The notes beneath the pieces were generated by a model. That model made no database searches, was not told the DNA's origin, and saw only the letters and a program-made list of their open reading frames with translations. Made by a program: the position numbers and the translations under genes. 64,000 nucleotides of DNA, taken from NCBI RefSeq assembly GCF_022829685.1, contig NZ_JAKSYE010000125.1, positions 124,001 to 188,000 on the forward strand, written 5' to 3'. Numbering within the stretch: position 1 is the stretch's first letter; each line of letters begins with the position of its first letter. This stretch comes from Methylobacterium sp. E-045. GTDB taxonomy: Bacteria > Pseudomonadota > Alphaproteobacteria > Rhizobiales > Beijerinckiaceae. Shown here piece after piece: positions 25,065 to 33,869 of the stretch.

Positions 25065-26006
25065 ATGAGCGGACCCATGGACGAGAGACGCTGCATCCTC
25101 ATCGGCGTGCCGGTCCAGGAGGGCACGAGGCGCCTCGGCTGCGACATGGGTCCGAGCGCCTACCGGGCGGCCGGTTTGGGCGGCGCCCTCGCCGCCCTCG
25201 GCCTCGTCGTGGAGGATCGCGGCAACATCGCTCCGCCCCCCGGCGAGGCCCTCGCCCATCCCAATCCGAGCGTGACCAGCCTCTCCGCCTTCGCGCGCTG
25301 GACGGCCGCGCTCAGCGAGGCCGCCTACCGGGCCGGGGGCGAGGGCCTGCCGATCTTCCTCGGCGGCGATCACAGCCTCTCGGCCGGCTCGATCACCGGC
25401 ATGAGCCGGCGGGCGGCCGAGGAGGGTCGCGAGTTGCACGTGCTCTGGCTCGACGCCCATCCCGACCTCCACACCCTGGAGACGACGACGAGCGGCAACC
25501 TCCACGGCGTGCCCATGGCCTATGCAATCGGCCTCCCTGGGTTCGGCCCCTACCTGCCGCCGCCCGTGGCGCCGGTGAAGCCGCAGAACGTCTGCATGAT
25601 CGGCCTGCGCAGCGTCGATCCGGCGGAGCGGCGGACGATCCGCGAGGCGGGGATCACCGTGCACGACATGCGCGCCATCGACGAGTTCGGCATCGGCATC
25701 CTGCTGACGGCGTTCCTCGACCGGGTGGCCGCCGCCGGCGGCTGGCTGCATGTGAGCCTCGACGTGGATTTCCTCGACCCCGGCATCGCGCCCGGCGTCG
25801 GCACCACGGTTCCGGGCGGGGCGACCTTCCGCGAGGCGCATCTCGCCATGGAGATGCTGCACGACAGCGGCCTCGTCCGCAGCCTCGACCTCGTAGAGCT
25901 CAACCCCTTCCTCGACGAGCGCGGCCGCACCGCAATTCTCATGACGGACCTCGCCGCCAGCCTGATGGGACGCAGCGTCCTCGACCGGCCGACGCGGAGT
26001 TTTTGA
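25065..26006 (+). CDS. rocF: Arginase
   Basis: The product is 313 aa from the ATG at 25065; another ATG at 25077 gives 309 aa. It hydrolyses arginine to ornithine and urea. The two-manganese ligands sit in GGDHS, DAHPDLH and SLDVDFLDP, and the arginase loop AETTTSGNLHG-like segment ETTTSGNLHGVPMAYA is present, separating it from agmatinase. It is the second gene of a pair with ornithine cyclodeaminase. No urease gene is visible in this window. Confidence 0.95.
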   Translation: MSGPMDERRCILIGVPVQEGTRRLGCDMGPSAYRAAGLGGALAALGLVVEDRGNIAPPPGEALAHPNPSVTSLSAFARWTAALSEAAYRAGGEGLPIFLGGDHSLSAGSITGMSRRAAEEGRELHVLWLDAHPDLHTLETTTSGNLHGVPMAYAIGLPGFGPYLPPPVAPVKPQNVCMIGLRSVDPAERRTIREAGITVHDMRAIDEFGIGILLTAFLDRVAAAGGWLHVSLDVDFLDPGIAPGVGTTVPGGATFREAHLAMEMLHDSGLVRSLDLVELNPFLDERGRTAILMTDLAASLMGRSVLDRPTRSF

Positions 26007-26048
26007 TTGCGGGGATTCACACCTCTGTTCTTTCGGGAAGACTGGATC

Positions 26049-26140
26049 CCTCTCCCCCTTGTGGGCCACTCGCTCTATCCAAAAGGGGTTCGACATGAGG
26101 CGCGACGCGCTCTCTCTCCTTTCAGGAGAGGGGACCCGTG
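26049..26140. repeat. Degenerate palindromic intergenic repeat
   Basis: Between arginase and the next gene there are C/T-rich and G/A-rich halves (CCCTCTCCCCC, then CTCTCCTTTCAGGAGAG) that resemble the element found inside mxaK. The copy looks decayed. No gene is seen between 26007 and 26210. Confidence 0.4.
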
Positions 26141-26210
26141 GTGCCCGCCAGTTGGGGGAACATCGGCGGCCGATTTGGATCGGCGTCGCGCAGGGCGAAC
26201 GAAACGGCGT

Positions 26211-26483
26211 TCAGAGCCGGTCGCGGGCGCCGGTCAGGAATGCGCGCAGGTCCTGCGCGGTGGGGAAGTAGATGTCGGCGTCCGTCTCCTTCCACAATCC
26301 CTTCAACGTCTCGTCGGACGCCTCGCGGAGGGCGCGGTCGATGAACTGCCGCAGCCGGACGCGCTCCTCGCCTTGAAAACGTCTGAGACCGAAGTCGTAC
26401 ATCTCCTCAAGCGTCGGCGCGATGCGATCGATGTCCTGTATGTACCAGCGTGCAAAGGTCAGAAATTCCGGGGACGCTCGCAT
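26211..26483 (-). CDS. Hypothetical protein
   Basis: The product is 90 aa, from the ATG at 26483 (MRASPEFLTFARWYIQDIDR), chosen because GGAG precedes it with correct spacing. The frame is open upstream to 26690, but those codons look non-coding. The protein is helical and charged, with no signal peptide, cysteine or membrane segment. A recognisable feature is a block of alternating charged and aromatic residues, IAPTLEEMYDFGLRRFQGEE. It lies downstream of glnA on the same strand, after two hairpins, so it is probably transcribed separately. No family assignment is made. Confidence 0.6.
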   Translation of the reverse strand: MRASPEFLTFARWYIQDIDRIAPTLEEMYDFGLRRFQGEERVRLRQFIDRALREASDETLKGLWKETDADIYFPTAQDLRAFLTGARDRL

Positions 26484-26653
26484 GTCAATCTCCGTCGTTG
26501 CGCGGATATGCAGTGATGATGCGGTCGCCTCGGGTGGGATTCGCATCCTGAGCAATACCCACGCCGACACCGTACGTTTTCGTCTGATCGACTCTGTCAT
26601 GAGAGTCCGCTGAGAAATCCGATGAAATAGACTTTCAGCGACTGAAACGCGAA

Positions 26654-26683
26654 ACGCCGGAGCCCCCTTCGAGGCCCCGGCGT
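26654..26683 (-). terminator. Second hairpin downstream of glnA
   Basis: ACGCCGG (26654-26660) pairs with CCGGCGT (26677-26683), with further G/C pairing inside. On the minus strand it is followed by TTCGCGTTTC. It forms a tandem pair with the hairpin at 26700. Confidence 0.55.
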
Positions 26684-26699
26684 CGCGCATCGTCCGAAA

Positions 26700-26721
26700 G
26701 GCCGGGCGAGCCCGCCCGGCC
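26700..26721 (-). terminator. glnA terminator hairpin
   Basis: This is a perfect 9-bp stem, GGCCGGGCG and CGCCCGGCC, with a 4-base loop, 10 bases after the glnA stop. The minus-strand sequence that follows is TTTCGG, so termination is plausible. Confidence 0.65.
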
Positions 26722-26730
26722 GGCTCGCTC

Positions 26731-28143
26731 TCAGAGCGAGTAGTACATCGTGAACTCGACCGGATGCGGGGTCATCTCGTAGCGCATCACTTCCGTCATC
26801 TTCAGTTCGATGAAGGAGTCGATCTGGTCGTCCGAGAACACGCCGCCGGCCTTGAGGAAGGCGCGGTCGCGGTCGAGGTTGGTCAGCGCCTCACGCAGGC
26901 TGCCGCACACGGTGGGGATCTTCTTCAGCTCGCGCGGGGGCAGGTCGTAGAGATCCTTGTCCATGGCCGGGCCCGGATCGATCTTGTTGATGATGCCGTC
27001 GAGGCCGGCCATCAGCAGGGCCGAGAAGGCGAGGTAGGGGTTCGCCATCGGGTCGGGGAAGCGGACCTCGACGCGCTTGGCCTTCGGGTTCGTCGTCCAC
27101 GGGATGCGACAGGAGGCCGAACGGTTGCGGGCCGAGTAGGCCAGCAGCACGGGGGCCTCGTAGCCGGGCACCAGGCGCTTGTAGGAGTTGGTGGACGGGT
27201 TGGTGAAGGCGTTGAGCGCCTTGGCGTGCTTGATGATGCCGCCGATGTACCAGAGGCATTCCTGGCTGAGGTCGGCGTACTTGTCGCCGGCGAAGATCGG
27301 CTTGCCGTCCTTCCAGATCGACTGGTGCACGTGCATGCCCGATCCGTTGTCGCCGTAGACGGGCTTTGGCATGAAGGTCGCGGTCTTGCCGTAGCTCTGG
27401 GCCACGTTGTGGATCGCGTATTTGTAGATCTGCATGTGGTCGGCGAGGAGGGTCAACGTGTCGAACTTCATGCCGAGCTCGTGCTGGGCGGACGCCACCT
27501 CGTGGTGGTGCTTCTCGACCTTGACTCCCATGGACTGCATGGCCGCCAGCATCTCGCCGCGCATGTCCTGCGCCGAATCCTGCGGCGGCACGGGGAAGTA
27601 GCCGCCCTTGGTGGCCACGCGGTGGCCGAGGTTGCCGCCCTCGTAATCGGTGAAGCCGTTGGTGGGCAGTTCCACCGAATCGAGCTGGAAGCCGGTATGG
27701 TACGGGTCGGCGCCGAACTTCACGTCGTCGAACACGAAGAACTCGGCCTCGGGGCCGACATAGATCGTGTCGCCGATGCCGGTGGACTTGAGGAAGGCCT
27801 CGGCGAGCTTGGCGGTGCTGCGCGGGTCGCGCGAATACGGCAGGCCGGACGAGGGCTCGAGCACGTCGCAGACGATCGACATGGTGGAGGCCGAGAAGAA
27901 CGGGTCCATGCAGGCGGTCGCCGGGTCGGGCATCAGCAGCATGTCGGATTCGTTGATCGCCTTCCAGCCGGCGATCGACGAGCCGTCGAACATCGTGCCT
28001 TCGGCGAAGATGTCCTCATCGACGAGGGACACGTCGAACGTGACGTGCTGCCACTTGCCCCGGGGATCGGTGAAGCGGAAATCGACGTACTTGACGTCGT
28101 TGTCCTTGATGTCCTTGAGGACCTGATCGGCGGTCTTTGCCAT
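26731..28143 (-). CDS. glnA: Glutamine synthetase type I
   Basis: The product is 470 aa. It makes glutamine from glutamate and ammonia using ATP, as a dodecamer in the cytoplasm. The start at 28143 (MAKTADQVLKDIKDNDVKYV) excludes 18 non-conserved upstream codons. Signatures include FDGSSIAGW near the N-terminus, the metal-binding glutamate region GPEAEFFVFD, the NGSGMHVHQSIWKDGKP loop, and the adenylylation site DKDLYDLPPRE near residue 395-400, so GlnE-type control is expected. It is downstream of glnB, which encodes its PII regulator. Confidence 0.98.
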   Translation of the reverse strand: MAKTADQVLKDIKDNDVKYVDFRFTDPRGKWQHVTFDVSLVDEDIFAEGTMFDGSSIAGWKAINESDMLLMPDPATACMDPFFSASTMSIVCDVLEPSSGLPYSRDPRSTAKLAEAFLKSTGIGDTIYVGPEAEFFVFDDVKFGADPYHTGFQLDSVELPTNGFTDYEGGNLGHRVATKGGYFPVPPQDSAQDMRGEMLAAMQSMGVKVEKHHHEVASAQHELGMKFDTLTLLADHMQIYKYAIHNVAQSYGKTATFMPKPVYGDNGSGMHVHQSIWKDGKPIFAGDKYADLSQECLWYIGGIIKHAKALNAFTNPSTNSYKRLVPGYEAPVLLAYSARNRSASCRIPWTTNPKAKRVEVRFPDPMANPYLAFSALLMAGLDGIINKIDPGPAMDKDLYDLPPRELKKIPTVCGSLREALTNLDRDRAFLKAGGVFSDDQIDSFIELKMTEVMRYEMTPHPVEFTMYYSL

Positions 28144-28337
28144 CCCTGTGTCTCCTTCGAGGCTCGGCCTGTTTCGGCCGTGGTTTTGCCGCGCCACGCG
28201 GTGGCGTGCCGCGGATTGGGAAGGGGCGTGCGCGGAGGGACTTAGCTTCTGGGGCGACGCGAGGCTAGAGCGTGCGCGGCCGGATCGTGACAGGTCGGTG
28301 CCTTCTGATCCCGTCGCGCCGCTCGACCCGCGCCGCG

Positions 28338-28676
28338 TCAGATGGCGTCGGTGCCGGTCTCGCCGGTGCGGATGCGGATGGCTTCCTCGATTGTCGACAC
28401 GAAGATCTTGCCGTCGCCGATGCGCCCGGTCTGGGCCGACTTGCGGATGGCTTCGACGGCGCCCTCCACCAGGGCGTCGGACAGGACGATCTCGAGCTTC
28501 ACCTTGGGCAGGAAGTCGACCACGTACTCGGCGCCGCGATAGAGTTCGGTATGGCCCTTCTGCCGGCCGAAACCCTTGGCTTCGATCACGGTGATGCCCT
28601 GAAGGCCGACCTCCTGAAGGGCTTCCTTCACCTCGTCCAGCTTGAATGGCTTGATGATCGCTTCGATCTTCTTCAT
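28338..28676 (-). CDS. glnB: Nitrogen regulatory protein PII
   Basis: The product is 112 aa, exact for PII. The start is MKKIEAIIKPFKLDEVKEAL. The T-loop has the uridylylation tyrosine Y51 in HTELYRGAEY. The B- and C-loop residues (SAQTGRIGDGKIFV and IRTGETGTDAI) are typical GlnB and include the ATP-binding glycines. PII senses 2-oxoglutarate and ATP/ADP and controls adenylylation of glutamine synthetase. glnA follows after 194 bases. Confidence 0.98.
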   Translation of the reverse strand: MKKIEAIIKPFKLDEVKEALQEVGLQGITVIEAKGFGRQKGHTELYRGAEYVVDFLPKVKLEIVLSDALVEGAVEAIRKSAQTGRIGDGKIFVSTIEEAIRIRTGETGTDAI

Positions 28677-28772
28677 GCCGAACGGGCCTGACCTGAATGC
28701 TGCTCCGGGTCCTTGTCCTACCATCGCGGCACGGCCTTCGCCACGCCGTTTTCCCCGAGACGGACGTTAAAT

Positions 28773-28789
28773 TGCCTATTCGGTAGGCA
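28773..28789. promoter_or_regulatory. Palindrome in the glnB / nnr divergent region
   Basis: TGCCTA-TTCGG-TAGGCA is a 6-bp palindrome with a 5-base centre, in a local A/T-rich patch between two divergent genes. It could be an operator or a -35/-10 overlapping element for glnB. The regulator is not known. Confidence 0.35.
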
Positions 28790-28892
28790 TTAAATGCAAA
28801 TCGTTTCAGCCCTGACCGCTTTACGCCTGAATGAGTGGCGCGTCATGAGCGGTGCGCAGGCATGGTCACACGAGACAAGGCGAAGGTTCGCA

Positions 28893-30398
28893 ATGCCCCC
28901 ACACCGTCTCATCACCGTCGCAGCGATGCGGAGAATGGATGAAGCTGCCATAGCGGCGGGCGTTCCGGGGATCGAACTCATGCGCCGGGCGGGCGCCGCC
29001 GTAGCCGCCAGGGCCGCCGCGATGGTGCCCGCGTCCTCGCGTATCCTCGTCCTGTGTGGGCCGGGCAATAACGGCGGCGACGGTTTCGTCGCCGCCCGCC
29101 TCCTCGAACGGAACGGCCATGCCGTCGACCTCGTCTGCACCGTGCCGGTGGAGAGCCTGACCGGCGATGCCGCCCTGGCGGCGGCGGACTGGCAGGGGCT
29201 CGTCCTGTCCGAAGCGGCCGTGTCCGAGGCCGACCTGGCCGGCGCCGCCCTCGTCATCGACGCCCTGTTCGGGGCGGGCCTGTCCCGCGACCTCGACGGC
29301 GCTGCGAAGATGTTGATCGAGCGGGTCGCGGCGTCGGGCGTCCCCGTCCTCGCCGTCGACGTTCCGAGCGGGATCGACGGCGATACCGGAGCCGTGCGCG
29401 GGGCCGCCCTGAGGGCGCGGGAGACGGTGACCTTCGTCGCGCTGAAGCCCGGCCACCTGCTGCAGCCGGGCCGCGACCATTGCGGCCATCTCCATGTCGC
29501 CGATCTCGGCATCGGCGACGGCGCCCTCGAAGAGGGGCTGACCGGCACGCCGATGGTCTGGCGCAACGGGCCCGACCTCTGGGGCGGCGATGTCCCGAGG
29601 CTCGACGCCGTCAGCCACAAATACACGAGGGGCCATGTCCTCGCCCTGTCCGGCCCCGCCTTCAAGACCGGGGCGATCCGCCTCGCCGCGCGGGCGGCCC
29701 TGCGGGTCGGTGCCGGCCTCGTCACCGTGGCCTCCCCCGCCGCCGCCATGGCGGAGAATGCCGCGCATCTCACCGCGATCATGCTGACGCCGTGCGAGAC
29801 CGCCGACGACCTCGACGATCTCCTCGTGGACGAGCGCCTCAACGTGATCCTCGCCGGCCCGGGTCTCGGGAGCGGCGAGGGGACGCGGGAGCGCGTCGCC
29901 GTGGCGGCGGGGGTCGGGCGAAGCCTCGTCCTCGACGCCGACGCGCTCACGAGCTTCAAGGGCGAGGCCGACCGATTGGCCGGCCTCATCGCGGAGGGCG
30001 GGGGCCAGGCGGTGCTGACCCCGCATGCCGGAGAGTTCGGCCGCCTCTTCGCCGGCACGGACGCCGTCCACCCTGAGGCGAGTAAGCTCCACCGGGCATG
30101 CAAGGCGGCGTCCATCGTCGGGGCGGTGGTGGTGCTGAAGGGTGCCGATACCATCGTCGCCGCCCCCGACGGACGCGCCGCCATCAACGACCACGCCACG
30201 CCCTATCTCGGCACCGCCGGGTCCGGCGATGTCCTCGCGGGCCTCGTCGCCGGTCTGCTGGCGCAGGGCATGCCGCCGTTCGAGGCCGCCTGCGCGGCGG
30301 TCTGGCTCCATGGCGATGCCGGGTTGCGCCATGGGCCGGGGCTCATCGCCGACGATCTGCCGGACCTGATGCCGAGGGTTCTCGCCAGCCTGCGGTGA
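28893..30398 (+). CDS. nnr: Bifunctional NAD(P)H-hydrate repair enzyme
   Basis: The product is 501 aa from the ATG at 28893 (MPPHRLITVAAMRRMDEAAI). The N-terminal epimerase (YjeF_N, residues about 10-210) has the glycine-rich loop CGPGNNGGDGFVAARLL. The C-terminal ADP-dependent dehydratase (residues about 225-495) has the HKYTRGHVLALSG and GTAGSGDVLAGLVAGLLAQG motifs. It repairs hydrated NADH and NADPH. It is commonly found near glnB in Rhizobiales, here divergent. An upstream frame to 28794 was not used because it covers the palindromic control region. Confidence 0.96.
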   Translation: MPPHRLITVAAMRRMDEAAIAAGVPGIELMRRAGAAVAARAAAMVPASSRILVLCGPGNNGGDGFVAARLLERNGHAVDLVCTVPVESLTGDAALAAADWQGLVLSEAAVSEADLAGAALVIDALFGAGLSRDLDGAAKMLIERVAASGVPVLAVDVPSGIDGDTGAVRGAALRARETVTFVALKPGHLLQPGRDHCGHLHVADLGIGDGALEEGLTGTPMVWRNGPDLWGGDVPRLDAVSHKYTRGHVLALSGPAFKTGAIRLAARAALRVGAGLVTVASPAAAMAENAAHLTAIMLTPCETADDLDDLLVDERLNVILAGPGLGSGEGTRERVAVAAGVGRSLVLDADALTSFKGEADRLAGLIAEGGGQAVLTPHAGEFGRLFAGTDAVHPEASKLHRACKAASIVGAVVVLKGADTIVAAPDGRAAINDHATPYLGTAGSGDVLAGLVAGLLAQGMPPFEAACAAVWLHGDAGLRHGPGLIADDLPDLMPRVLASLR

Positions 30399-30566
30399 CG
30401 GCCGACCGGTCGCCTTCCGCGACGCGCGGTGGGTGATCCGGCTCGGCCGGATCGCAGCGGATCGGAGCTGTCCCACCTCCGAGAGCGACCATGTGGACTT
30501 CAATATTTATCAATGAGTCCGACGTTAGAACCCGGAGGTTGCACTCTCTCCGGTCGGAACGTCTCT

Positions 30567-31748
30567 ATGCCTGCCTTTTCCTTCACCTATAACGGCAATT
30601 ACAACAGCCTCGACACAGTCACGCTGAGCCAGGACGGGTCTACCTATTCGAGCGGCACGAACATCGTCCACGCTTTCGGCCCTGAGTACCTCGATCGATT
30701 TATCTTCAACAACGATCCGGACCTGAGCAATGGTGGAGCGTATTTCGTCGATGCGAACCGGGACGACGGCGGGTTTCCCGGATACCCGATCACCGGCACC
30801 GAATACTCGGTCTCGGCCGATATGTCGGACAACACGGCCGCGGTCTATCTGGGGGGTGGTGATTTCGGCGATATCCTGCGGTCCGGTTCCGACGCCGATA
30901 CCCTGAAGGGGGGACGTGGAAACGACGTGCTGGAAGGCGGCGCGGGCGGCGATACGATCGACGGCGGCCTGGGGATCGACACGGCGAGCTACGAGCATGC
31001 CACCGGCAGGGTCTACGCCAGTCTCGAAGCACAGATGGGCTACGAAGGCGATGCCAGCGGCGACCAACTCTATGGCATCGAGAACCTGATCGGGAGTGCC
31101 TTCGACGATTCTCTGGTCGGAGACGACGGCAACAACAGCCTTCGCGGCAATGGCGGCGAGGACGACATCGCCGGGCGAGGCGGTGACGACCGGCTCATCG
31201 TGTCTGCGACGCCGAACTACATCGACGGCGGCGAGGGCAAGGATGCCCTCATCGTGTTGGGCGGCGGCACCGTCAGCCTCACCGAGACGAGGTTCACGGG
31301 TATCGAGACCGTGTATGTCCGCAACGACACCCATCTCGACATGACGGACGTGCTGGCCGGGACCAAAATCGTCTCGCAATCGACCATGGGCCACGCCGTG
31401 GAGATCGACGGCACGTCGGGCACCGATACGATCAGGGCCGGCAAGGGCGGGGATACGATCGACGGCGGACGCGGCGGCGACAAGCTCTTCGGCGGCACGG
31501 GGGCCGACAGCTTCCACTTCGGGAACAGTTTCGGCCGCGACAAGATCTATGGCCTGGACCTGAATGCCGATCACATCGTCATCGATGCTCCCGGTGCCGG
31601 CGATGTCCAGCTCCGCTCGTTCAATGGCGGCCACGATACGCTGGTGACCTTCGCGGGCGTGGAGACCGGCAACAAGATCATCCTGCACGACGTGGGCGTG
31701 GACGATGTCCGCGCCGTTCAAAGCGAGCTGTTCGTGTTCGGTGCCTGA
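30567..31748 (+). CDS. RTX calcium-binding secreted protein
   Basis: The product is 393 aa from the ATG at 30567 (MPAFSFTYNGNYNSLDTVTL); two upstream ATGs in frame, at 30429 and 30513, give implausible leaders. Calcium-binding GGxGxDxUx nonapeptides appear in two clusters (GGRGNDVLEGGAGGDTIDGG and GGRGGDKLFGGTGADSFHFG), with isolated copies such as DGGEGKDALIVLGG between. There is no N-terminal signal peptide, and the C-terminus is free of cysteine and rich in small and hydrophobic residues (AVQSELFVFGA), as in type I secreted proteins. No secretion ABC genes lie in this window. The enzyme or binding role is not identifiable. Confidence 0.87.
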   Translation: MPAFSFTYNGNYNSLDTVTLSQDGSTYSSGTNIVHAFGPEYLDRFIFNNDPDLSNGGAYFVDANRDDGGFPGYPITGTEYSVSADMSDNTAAVYLGGGDFGDILRSGSDADTLKGGRGNDVLEGGAGGDTIDGGLGIDTASYEHATGRVYASLEAQMGYEGDASGDQLYGIENLIGSAFDDSLVGDDGNNSLRGNGGEDDIAGRGGDDRLIVSATPNYIDGGEGKDALIVLGGGTVSLTETRFTGIETVYVRNDTHLDMTDVLAGTKIVSQSTMGHAVEIDGTSGTDTIRAGKGGDTIDGGRGGDKLFGGTGADSFHFGNSFGRDKIYGLDLNADHIVIDAPGAGDVQLRSFNGGHDTLVTFAGVETGNKIILHDVGVDDVRAVQSELFVFGA

Positions 31749-31914
31749 TGGGCTGGCGGATCGGACGTCTCGGGGAAGGCTCGTGCCGGCTTCGATCGTC
31801 CGATCCGACCTCCCCGACCCGAGGTGAAGCCTCCGGAACACCACTCCAACAGGCTCGCGGCAGGCCGGCGTCGGTGGCGGGCCCGCGCCGGTCGGGGTGG
31901 GAGGCCGCCGTCCC

Positions 31915-33414
31915 TCACGTCACCTCGAAGCTCGTCCACAATCCGGTGTCGAACCGCTCCAGCACCGTGGAGCCGATGACCCAGCGGCCCGGATTGTCCG
32001 CCTTGAAGGCGATCCGCGCCGTGCGCCCCTCGAGCAGCTGGAACGTGTCGAGCCAATAGGGCTCCCAGCCGTCGTCCAGGGGGTGGAGCAGCCGGAAGGC
32101 GTGGCCGTGGACGTGCAGGGCCTGCGGGAAGGCGGTGTCGTTCCGGATCGCGAGGACCACCACCTGGCCGCGCTTCACCGTGAAGGAGGGAGCGACGCCG
32201 GAGGCGCCCGTGATGCCGTTGATGGCCCAGATCCGGTTCGGATCGCCGGAATAGGCCGGCTCGGCGCTGGGCTTGTCCTTGTCGAGCTTGGCGCCGCCGG
32301 TGATCGCGATGTCGCGGCGGACGGCGTTCTGGAGCTTAACCTCCGCGGGCAGGAGCTTGTTCTCGCCCACCGGCGCGATCGGCGGACGCTTTTCCGTCAC
32401 CGGCTGGCCCTTGGCGGCGAGCGTCGCCAGGACGAGGCCGTTGCCGATGAGGGCGTTGACCGTGACGCTGGCGCCGGCCTCCGCCGGCATGTCGAGCATG
32501 AGGTCGTAGCGGGTGCCGGGGGGGAAGGGCAGCGTCGCGCGCAGGGGCTCGAACGTGTCGGTGGGCTGCCCGTCCACCGCCACCACGTAGACCTTGGCGC
32601 CCTCGAACCGGATGCGGGTTCCGCGGGCGTTGCAGACATTGCCGAGGCGCAGGCGGATGCGCGATCCGGGACGGACCTCGATCGCCTCCGGCACCGGCTT
32701 GCCGTTGATGGTGACGAGGTTGCCGAGGCGCCCGGAGGCGGCGGCGAAGGCGGCCTGGCCGAACGGCATCAGAGCGCCGTTCTCCTCCAGCCGCCAATCC
32801 TGCATCAGCAGCGCGAGATCCTGGTCGAGGGAGGGCGGCGCGGTCTCCCCGACGATCAAGGCGCCGGCAAGGCCGCGCCCGGAGGGTTCGCTCGACCCGC
32901 CCACCACGAGGGGCCGGATCAGGAACGTGCCGGCATCCGGCGGGACGAAGGAATAGGTGAAGTCCGCCCCCGGCGCGATCGGCGGCTGGGTGACGCCGCC
33001 GACGCCGTCCATGGCGTTCTGGTTTCGCACCCCGTGCCAGTGCAGGGAGAGCGGCTTGTCTGTCTTATTCTCGACGCGCAGGCGGACGGTCTCGCCGAGC
33101 TTCGTCCGGATGACGGGGAGGCTCGCCGTGCCGTCGAAGCTCCAGACCGGCGTCTCGGCCGCGGGCTCCGGCTTCAACCGGTTCGTCCCCAGCCCGGCGA
33201 CGAGCAGGCGCGGTTCCGCCAACGATTCGGCTGGCCTGGCCGGCGCGGGCGCCGGTTTGGGGACGGCCTTGCCCGATCCCGTCTGCGCCGCGGCGCGCGG
33301 TATGAGGGCCGGTCCGGCAAGGCCGAGGGCCGCCGCCCGGCCGATCAGGGAACGGCGGGACAGACCGCCTGTCTCGGACGGGGAACGGCCATTCTTCGGG
33401 TCGGAACTCGGCAT
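31915..33414 (-). CDS. Multicopper-oxidase-fold protein lacking most copper ligands
   Basis: The product is 499 aa. A twin-arginine signal is clear (LSRRSLIGRAAALGLAG) and AAAQTG is the probable cleavage region. Three cupredoxin domains follow. Domain 1 keeps HWHG (residues 125-128) but the second copper motif (usually WYHPH or similar) reads GTFLIRPLV. Domain 3 keeps LHVHGHAF, yet the final HCHxxxH motif reads GSTVLER at about 481-487, followed by the normal DTGLW. So the T1 cysteine and several histidines are gone. It is exported to the periplasm folded. It might be a non-oxidase relative like FtsP/SufI. Confidence 0.85.
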   Translation of the reverse strand: MPSSDPKNGRSPSETGGLSRRSLIGRAAALGLAGPALIPRAAAQTGSGKAVPKPAPAPARPAESLAEPRLLVAGLGTNRLKPEPAAETPVWSFDGTASLPVIRTKLGETVRLRVENKTDKPLSLHWHGVRNQNAMDGVGGVTQPPIAPGADFTYSFVPPDAGTFLIRPLVVGGSSEPSGRGLAGALIVGETAPPSLDQDLALLMQDWRLEENGALMPFGQAAFAAASGRLGNLVTINGKPVPEAIEVRPGSRIRLRLGNVCNARGTRIRFEGAKVYVVAVDGQPTDTFEPLRATLPFPPGTRYDLMLDMPAEAGASVTVNALIGNGLVLATLAAKGQPVTEKRPPIAPVGENKLLPAEVKLQNAVRRDIAITGGAKLDKDKPSAEPAYSGDPNRIWAINGITGASGVAPSFTVKRGQVVVLAIRNDTAFPQALHVHGHAFRLLHPLDDGWEPYWLDTFQLLEGRTARIAFKADNPGRWVIGSTVLERFDTGLWTSFEVT

Positions 33415-33609
33415 GTCACCTCGGACGGGGATCGACGGGCGGGCGGGCGCATCCGCCCCGCGGCATGCTTGTAGACGGCGGTCCGGCGCGGCGCCAACCG
33501 CCGCTGCGCGCCCGATGGGCGACGCCTTATTTTTTTGCTGCGGACTTGCGCCCGCATGCTATAGGACCGCGCTCTGGCGGCTGAAAAGGCGCGCCGGGCG
33601 TTGGCGCTT

Positions 33610-33694
33610 GCGGGCGTGGCGGAACTGGTAGACGCGCTGGATTTAGGTTCCAGTGTCGCAAGACGTGGGGGTTCGAGCCCCTCCGCCCGCACCA
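33610..33694 (+). tRNA. tRNA-Leu (anticodon UAG)
   Basis: This is an 85-base class II tRNA. The acceptor stem is GCGGGCG/CGCCCGC, the anticodon stem-loop CTGGATTTAGGTTCCAG carries TAG, and there is a long variable arm, a T-arm of GGGGGTTCGAGCCCC, and an encoded CCA end at 33692-33694. Confidence 0.97.
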
Positions 33695-33869
33695 GCCTCC
33701 GCCGTCGGGAACGGATTGGCTCACAGCGATGGCCGGCCCGCTCTGCCGCTCGGAGTCGGCCTCCGGTCGGGCGCGCTTCGTCAAACGCCGTCTGTGGTGT
33801 CACGCCCTCGTCGGCGGCGCCATTCGAGATTTTTTGACCGATCACACGGACGACAGCGGGAAGACGACG

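Noticed and set aside
26764..28245. 493-codon open frame on the plus strand over glnA
   Set aside because: It is an antisense shadow of glutamine synthetase, with repeated histidine- and valine-rich strings typical of such frames.
31915..33414. Active laccase
   Set aside because: The T1 cysteine and several copper histidines are replaced, so the protein is unlikely to be a functional four-copper oxidase.
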